From positions 3,596,001 to 3,660,000 of the forward strand of contig JAIQDT010000059.1 of NCBI GenBank assembly GCA_021521415.1: DNA of 64,000 nt. Direction: 5' to 3'. This document shows positions 57,901 through 64,000 of this stretch, piece after piece. The notes under the pieces were generated by a model. It was not told the DNA's origin, did not search any database, and saw only the letters and a program-made list of their open reading frames with translations. Every line of letters starts with the position of its first letter. Positions within the stretch are counted from its first letter, which is position 1. Both the position numbers and the translations under genes were made by a program. This DNA is from Bidens hawaiensis. Lineage: Eukaryota; Streptophyta; Magnoliopsida; Asterales; Asteraceae.

Positions 57901-60900
57901 ATCTGAAACATCATCATCATCATCATCATCATCCCTTAGCTGCATGTTATCACCGGACTTCTGTTTGCGTAGGCGCAACCCAAGCTGTCTAAGCTTGCGC
58001 GATATTTGCGCTGCTGTAAATGTGGCATCACCCTCTAGTGCACTTGCAATCATTTGACTGCAGTTTTTCTTTTCTTTAAACCTTTTTCAAAATAAACAGA
58101 ATATATTTTTAATAGATACATGCCATAAACAGAATATATTATTAATCCTTATTAAAATAATCAGTGTGTTCTTGAACAAACAGAAAAGTTAGAAACTCAC
58201 TGCTCAAATAAAGTTTTAATCTTCATCTCTTGATCTTCACTAAATACACGCGACCTTTTTCTGACAAACCTGAGAAGAAAGACCATAAATTTGCAGCCTT
58301 TAGTGGACTTAACATTTCAACTTATAAATAACTAGTGTCAAACATGATTACAAATTTATGTTATTTCATTATAATCTTAGTGTTTCATAAATTGAGGTTC
58401 ATGCCCATACGCACCGACGCACCATCCTCGAAAGTTTATAAAATAAAACCAAAACCTTTCGTAAGCTCAACCCGCGCGAGAAGAGCATATAAGAAACGTC
58501 CAAAAGTAAATCTAAAAATTCAAATAAAAAAAAGTAAAAAAAAAATAACGTAAAAGTTTAAAAGATATTGATGCTTGTACATTTGTGCAATATCACGCAC
58601 AACTCGATTTTGAATAAAATTTACATCAAAGAGTAGATAAAATTAAGCATGTCGCAACGATGCTTTCAAAATTTTATAATACATCATATTTTAAAAGTTA
58701 TGAGAGAAAAAAAGACACAATGTGAATGCCGCATGTGGCATAATCTAATTGGATAGAAAAAAGTAGAAAACGGAAGGGTGTAAAGGGTAAGTGTGCATGA
58801 GGGTTGAAATTGTAACTTAAAAAAACAATGCACTGATTGGCTTGTACTATGTGCTTTAAAAGCTGTCTTAAGTGAATAATAAAAACTCACTCACACACCA
58901 ACATTGCAAAATAATACATGGTATATGCTTTAGGAGGCTTTATGTGAATTTAAACCTGTTTAACCCATTTCTATTTAAGGTATTATACTATTTTTTTGGT
59001 TTGATCCAGATTAAAAAAAACACAGCACAAAGTACTTACGAAGGTTGTTGTAGTGACGCCTCCATCGTTTCACCATGAACATTTGAAGCATTTGCATCAC
59101 TCACTCTTCTTTTTGATGGAAATTTGAAGCCCATCTCTTTAAGCTTACTGGAAACCTGAGCTGGTGAAACTTCCATATTAAGTTCTCCAACTATGCGTTG
59201 ACTGCAATCCGGAAACTCTTTATATCTATAATCGCCATTTCATTTAGCAACACAAGAAGTCAGCAAATGCACAGTTGTGTTTTGTTTTATTTAGACATCA
59301 TAAACACTTACTTCTCGTATAGGTCTTTCAGTTTTTGTTCCAAAGCATCATCAAGAACAAGTGGTTTCAATCTTTTGCGTGCCGTCTCATGATTTTTCTG
59401 AACAGGATGTTTACTGCAAGTAAAAAAGAAAAAAAAAAGTATTTCCTTATGAACGGGTCTGAAAGAGAACTACTAAAAAAAAGGAGGGATGAAATAGGAG
59501 CAAAATATTCCAAAGTGTCTTTTTAATGCATAAAACATCCTAAATCACCGCATTCAGAAAAACCAGATATAACTATTGAAATATCAAAATTTTGGAATCA
59601 TAACAGAAACTAACTAATTATAAAAAGTTCAAAAGAGTTGGATGAAAAGTATTAAGTATTTCAGATCTAACCAACCCGTTTTGACATAACACCCAACGGT
59701 CCCTACCAACCCAGCCCGCTGCTTTTTCCATCCATATTTAAACGCAAGGCTAAAAGATAGAAAAAGTTATACATGTTCAACTCGTCCATGTCGGTTCCTT
59801 CTTCAACACTTAGATTGCTTCTTTTTAATGTTCTTTGCACATTGTGTTCATCATGATCATCCCCACTAACAACAATTAAACACATAATCATCTCCGAATA
59901 AGTCAAAGATCAATAATAAGCCGGTCAACAAACTATATAACTCCTACTTACCTATGATCATCATCTCTCCAAACGGGTACGACAACATCTGCTTCATCAT
60001 CACCAAGTGCATCAGCAATGCTTTTTCTAACCCATCCATTTCCACCAGATGTACCGAGATCATCTCCCGTCTTTCTATATCCGTTTCTCATCTTTCCAAG
60101 ATCTTTTATCATTGCTTCACAATTAATATAATGGCATTCTTTACGTGTTTTCCAAAACAGAACTTCCACAAAAAGAAGAGGGCTATTCTTCATTTTCTTC
60201 ATCATTTCTCGAACTAAACTCGTGAGAAATAAAACGATATTTTCATAGTCTTTGCATGGAGTTGACTTTTGCTCTTCCAGGATAGTGTGAAATATGATGA
60301 GAAGCGATAACTGCAAAGATTGTCAAATATAATTACAAAAACAAAAAAGGTATTTTTTGAATAAAATGATGGGCAAATACTATAAGAAACTTAAAAACCA
60401 ATATACTTTCGGTATTTTCTCATAAAAGTCCCTTAACACTTTTTTGCACATAAAAAAACAGCATATTTTTCTTTTGCTTCTCATAAGCGTCCCTTAACAA
60501 CTTTTTACCAATTAAAATCCCTCCACGTTATAGTACTGAAGAAATTAAGGGTGTTAACAAGCCAAGCCGTCTCATGAGCTACTAAAGATCGGCTCGTTAA
60601 AAGCTCGAATCAAGCCGAGCTTAAACGAGCTCAAGCCTTGAAATAAGCTTGTTTAATAAACGAGCCCTGCTGACTAGAAATGGAAAAATGAGTGAGCTGT
60701 TTAACAGGTCCTGTTGACTCAAATCACCTTTAATCAAAATATGACTACAAATAATATTACTGCTTTGAAAAAATGTAACTTTTAACAAATTATAGACTAT
60801 ACTTCTATCTTTAACATAAATTGAAACTTGTACCTGGTACAACATTGGCGAAAGTTCAAGATCTTCACAAACCCGTCTTAGTGCAGTTATAATGTAATGA

Positions 60901-63336
60901 TTTGTTCTGATAGAATTGCTTCTGTAAAACTTCAGCAGCCAACACAAGTTCTGGATTATGGTGCTGTTTGCAAGGGAAGAGACCAATGAAGATGCCTTAA
61001 AGTCAACTTCATTTGTTGACTCTCGCGGTTCATCATCAGAAGAATCATCTGACCCATAATCATCATCAACATCAACATTAGCATTTTCAGACTTGTTTTC
61101 CACCTGTTGCATACTGCATTCAGTATCTTGAGTTTCCAGAATAGATGCATCTGGGATGACATCATCATCTCCATTCTTATCAGAACTTGAACCTTGTGCG
61201 GTTTCGTTTATTGGCATGCTGACATTTTCAGTTTTTTCACCTCCAGAAAATGAAGTGCCATTTTGCACAGACACTTGATCTGCATTATTAGCATCCTTAC
61301 TTGTGGTTAAGCTTTTCTTCTTTCTTTTCCTCCTTGACTTCTTAGCAACCTAAAACAAAACCTATTCAATATGATTAAAGATAAAGCAGATACACATATA
61401 CATAAACACACATATTTATGTGCACTTCATTGTAGCAGCAAAAGCTAAATATAAAACATAAAACATTCCAAACTTATATAATAGATACCAAAACAGAACA
61501 TACCCTCAATGCACCGCGTGATTGAAGGTTCTCCATTAGCCTTATGACTATATGAATTGTCTCAATCAAATCAGCAAGATCGCTGATAAAAGAACAAGAT
61601 GAAACTATGAGATAAATGGACCAAAGTAACAAACAAAAGATAGCAATATAATTTCAGTGCAAATGTGATGATGTTTTATTAGCAGAAATGTCATTTTGAA
61701 TAACAAATATAACTGAGAAAATGCATTGGTCCCTTTTAGACTACGCATACTTGATTATGTTTCTGTAATTGACTTGTTACAAAGAAATTGTAATAAAATA
61801 GTGTTTATTTGGCCCTTGTTCAGTTGTACTATTGATTTTAAAAAGTCAACCAGAAAAATATGTGCTTGACCCAAATTTTTTCATCTCTAAAAAACACAAA
61901 TTTCTCTAAATTTATATATAACTTAAGTTTAACTCTCACATCCCATTCCCTATATTTTTCTCTATAAATTATTATTTCCTTCTCCTACTTCCATGCATTA
62001 GGCACAACCCAAAATGCTTAAAGTACAATTTAAAATGCTTAAGTTACAATATTAAATTTTTAGAGGTGTGAATAGTGAGCCTAATATAGTCTCTAAATCA
62101 AAAAAAAAAAAAAAAAAAAAAAAAAAAAGCCTATATATTTTAGAAATGAAAAGGAGATATAGATTCGGATAGAAAAGAACAATAAAGAAAATCTCTATAA
62201 TTTAAAGATGGATGATAAAATAAAGACTCCAATGTGAATGCTCTAAGTAAATTACAAAAATCATTTTCAAGATATGTAGAACAATATCTCTCTACTATAT
62301 ATTTTAAAACATAAAAGTGAAAATAGGAGTTTTCATTAATCAAGAAAAATATATACAAAATGTTAATATCATCATAAAGAAATGACCTTTTTGGTTGTTT
62401 GTGTGCATTAAATGCTTTGATCTGACTGAAGAGAAAATAAGTCATCCCTTGATCTGTTTGATCATAAAATAACTTATAAAGAAGAACACGTGCGGTTTGA
62501 GGCTCCTTGGAATCTTCTGGTGACAGTTTAAGCACCAAATCTAACATGTTTATCTGCAAAACCAAAAATCATAATTACCTTAAAAATGAAACTTTTCGGT
62601 AACATCAACTAAGTTGTTATTAGTATACAAACCATTGTTTTTGTGAGAGATCCTGCTGCAGAAAGAAAGCTGTAATTGTTTGTTTCTTTCAAACCGTCAA
62701 ATGCAGAACGCCACTTTGATATAACAAGTAAAAACATTGACTCGTTCATCGTTTCGGAAATTGACCCGCATATGCTGCCTTTAAACAATGTGTCATCAGC
62801 ATCATGATTTCTAGAAGACTCGGATTTATCGACACTAACATCAGGCTGTTAAGGCACCAAAAACCCATTAAATTTATAATATTCTTGTGTCAAGACGCTT
62901 AAATGATAAGAATATTAAAAACTAATACCTCACCTTTGAACTAAGTAACTTTTGATTCTGAAAAGACATAACAAATTCAGCAACATGAAAGAAAACAACA
63001 ACATCGTTGTTTTCAATACCGTGATGTTCTTTCTCAATATCCTCACGAATCGACTGCATTAACACTGTTGAGGATAAAATGCCGAGTGAAAATATGAACC
63101 ATTACAAATAAATAGATAGTTAAAATGAAAATACAACAATTACCATTATAACCTCCTAACAAAAACTGATCAGTAAAATCATAGAGCAACCGAAGAATAT
63201 TCTTGTTTGTTGTTGGCATCCTTCCGCCTTCCCATACCGTCTTTTTAGATGAAGTGTGTGGATTTTTGTGACCTTTGAGCAAAGAATCATGAGAATCTGA
63301 ACATGGGTTTCCTTTGACCATAACTTTGGAACCATC
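54946..63336 (-). CDS. TIM1: TIMELESS homologue (TIM1/TOF1-type replication fork protection protein), 3' part, 16 exons
   Basis: Exons (- strand, 5' to 3'): 63144-63336, 62934-63064, 62633-62845, 62387-62553, 61504-61582, 60834-61349, 59952-60310, 59773-59865, 59312-59413, 59040-59225, 58201-58269, 57866-58081, 57664-57747, 56795-56887, 56464-56565, 54946-55231. They sum to 2889 bases, giving 962 codons plus stop with every junction in frame. TIMELESS hallmarks: NILRLLYDFTDQFLLGGYN (residues 46-64), EDIEKEHHGIENNDVVVFF (71-89), IRLMENLQSRGALRVAKKSR (about 248-267), an acidic linker, and FWKTRKECHYIN (about 485). Then come a doubled helical CSQ module and a Ser/Asp-rich tail. TIMELESS with TIPIN stabilises stalled replication forks in the nucleus and supports checkpoint signalling and cohesion. 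The 5' exons, perhaps 300 codons, lie beyond the right edge. Boundaries are by hand. Confidence 0.9.
55860..56338. mobile_element. hAT-type MITE in last TIMELESS intron
   Basis: 479 bp with terminal inverted repeats TAGGGCTGCAAAC and GTTTGCAGCCCTA, flanked by cccaccgg (55852-55859) and cccatcgg (56339-56346), a 7/8 match. Subterminal regions are rich in gagctc/gagccgagct words. No coding capacity. Confidence 0.88.
56464..56565 (-). other. TIM1: TIMELESS repeat exon, copy 3 (102 bp)
   Basis: Third copy, 34 residues, with a short insertion around NAGKLLE, ending DSDNIVLSSAFR. Donor CTTTTAG|GTAAC. It splices to the last exon starting at 55231. Confidence 0.88.
56795..56887 (-). other. TIM1: TIMELESS repeat exon, copy 2 (93 bp), GC donor
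   Basis: Second copy, 31 residues ending DSDNIVLSSAFR. The donor is CTTTCAG|GCAAG rather than GT, a non-canonical but known GC-AG intron type. Confidence 0.85.
57597..57645. repeat. (GT)n/(GC)n microsatellite
   Basis: gtgtgtgtgtgtg followed by cgcgcgcg and a second tgtgtgtgag stretch, in the intron upstream of repeat exon copy 2. Confidence 0.9.
57664..57747 (-). other. TIM1: TIMELESS repeat exon, copy 1 (84 bp)
   Basis: First of three homologous phase-2 exons. It encodes 28 residues ending DSDNIALSSAFR. Acceptor TTTTAG|GAGC, donor CTTTTAG|GTAAC. Confidence 0.88.
60545..60720. mobile_element. Truncated MITE with gagctcaagc words
   Basis: Starts taagggtgttaacaagcc and has cgagccgatct-type words related to those in 55860-56338, but only one terminus is recognisable. 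It sits in a TIMELESS intron. Confidence 0.5.
61930..62250. mobile_element. Probable MITE with A-run in TIMELESS intron
   Basis: The right end reads gagcattcacattggagtc on the - strand (about 62223-62243), a terminus I associate with short plant MITEs. The left boundary is uncertain. A run of about 28 As (62101-62128) lies inside. Confidence 0.4.
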
Positions 63337-64000
63337 CTGTTAAAAGTCAAGTTGATGAAGCCAGTGATGAAGATTCTGTTTTACCTCTCCTATGGCCTAT
63401 AGGTGTAATCGAGTAGAGCCGAGGCAGAGTTTGCCTATAAACTTGAGCCCGGCTCATTTAACTTAAGAGAGCTCAAGCTTGGATAGTTTCCAGCTCTACA
63501 TCTAAAGTTCAAGCTCAGCTCCTGGGAAATTTTTCAAGCTCTACCGCTAAACTCATTTATTGTATACTAATCATTTACATGCATATATAACTAGTATTAT
63601 AAATATTTACAAGTAAAACTTTATATATAACATAAAGTATATTATTTAGTTTCTCTAATCATATTTATAAATATGTCATAGGCTCTCGAGTCTCAAGCTC
63701 TGCATATTAAGCTTGAGCTAGAGCTTGCAAACAGCCCCAGCACGGTACACCCTTAACCATTTTTGTCATATTTATAGTTCAGGCGAACAAACTGTTCTTA
63801 AGAAAAGCTAAAAACAGAATGAGTCAGATGGTCAAAATCCACCCCAAAGTGCACTTTTGATATTAAAAAAAACACACACGCTTCTAAATCGTGTTTTCAA
63901 CTATCTAGAATGATAAAACTAAATACCTTTTCTAATCATATTTGACCATTGTTTGCCTATAACAAATCAAAAGCATTAATCATGTACCATAGTAAGTCGG
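63337..64000 (-). other. TIMELESS intron, open at right edge
   Basis: Upstream of the exon at 63144-63336 (acceptor TTTTAACAG at 63337). No further exon is recognisable before the window ends, apart from the MITE. Confidence 0.7.
63405..63765. mobile_element. MITE with gagctcaagc words in the 5'-most visible TIMELESS intron
   Basis: Runs from taggtgtaatcgagtagagc to gcaaacagccccagcacggt and acaccctta, with weak terminal complementarity (taggtgta / tacaccctta) and many agctcaagctt words. I could not identify a target duplication. Confidence 0.45.

Noticed and set aside
62101..62128. Poly-A run as a SINE or retrogene tail
   Set aside because: No SINE promoter boxes or coding sequence precede it, and it lies inside a MITE-like block, so a simple A-run is the safer call.

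Overview
The window is plant nuclear DNA, most likely from a eudicot with a repeat-rich genome. It has one intron-bearing conserved gene at the right end, plant LTR retrotransposon lineages (SIRE-like Ty1/copia and Tekay/Del-like Ty3/gypsy chromoviruses) primed by initiator-Met tRNA, and hAT-type MITEs. The repeat families remind me of Asteraceae, but that is only an impression.

Bases 1-53292 are almost entirely nested retrotransposons. The outermost element (E0, + strand) is a non-autonomous gypsy-like element with LTRs of about 2.9 kb. Its 5' LTR is split between 2662 and 48144 by a SIRE-like copia element (C1, - strand, 2663-48138, perfect 5-bp target duplication). C1 holds decayed gag, protease, integrase, RT/RNase H and a long additional (env-position) ORF. 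It is interrupted by a Tekay element (G1, 3170-10350), a probable solo LTR (15718-17385), a second Tekay element (G2, 17633-38718), a hAT MITE (40266-40965) and another probable solo LTR (46657-47567). G2 contains a third, internally deleted Tekay copy (G3, 19882-29399) and a foldback element (E5, 33668-36201). G3 contains a non-autonomous copia-like element (E4, 22459-27104), whose LTR contains a hAT MITE carrying an exon-like fragment (22736-23650). The deepest chain is six levels: E0 > C1 > G2 > G3 > E4 > MITE. No retrotransposon ORF is intact.

Bases 53293-54945 are an unrecognised stretch with two sets of tandem duplications. Bases 54946-63336 (- strand) carry 16 exons of a TIMELESS (TIM1/TOF1-type) replication-fork protection gene, which runs off the right edge at its 5' end. 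The 16 exons join in one frame to 962 codons plus stop, so this gene looks functional. Three consecutive exons near its 3' end are tandem copies of one phase-2 symmetric exon. Several MITEs sit in its introns.

The most unusual signals are: (i) the triplicated TIMELESS exon; (ii) E5, which has three LTRs, two forming a near-perfect head-to-head palindrome and the third a divergent subfamily, all inside one perfect target duplication; (iii) three copia-like elements (C1, E4, E5), each carrying its own short palindromic word scattered in many copies, in C1 and E5 just upstream of the LTR TATA box.
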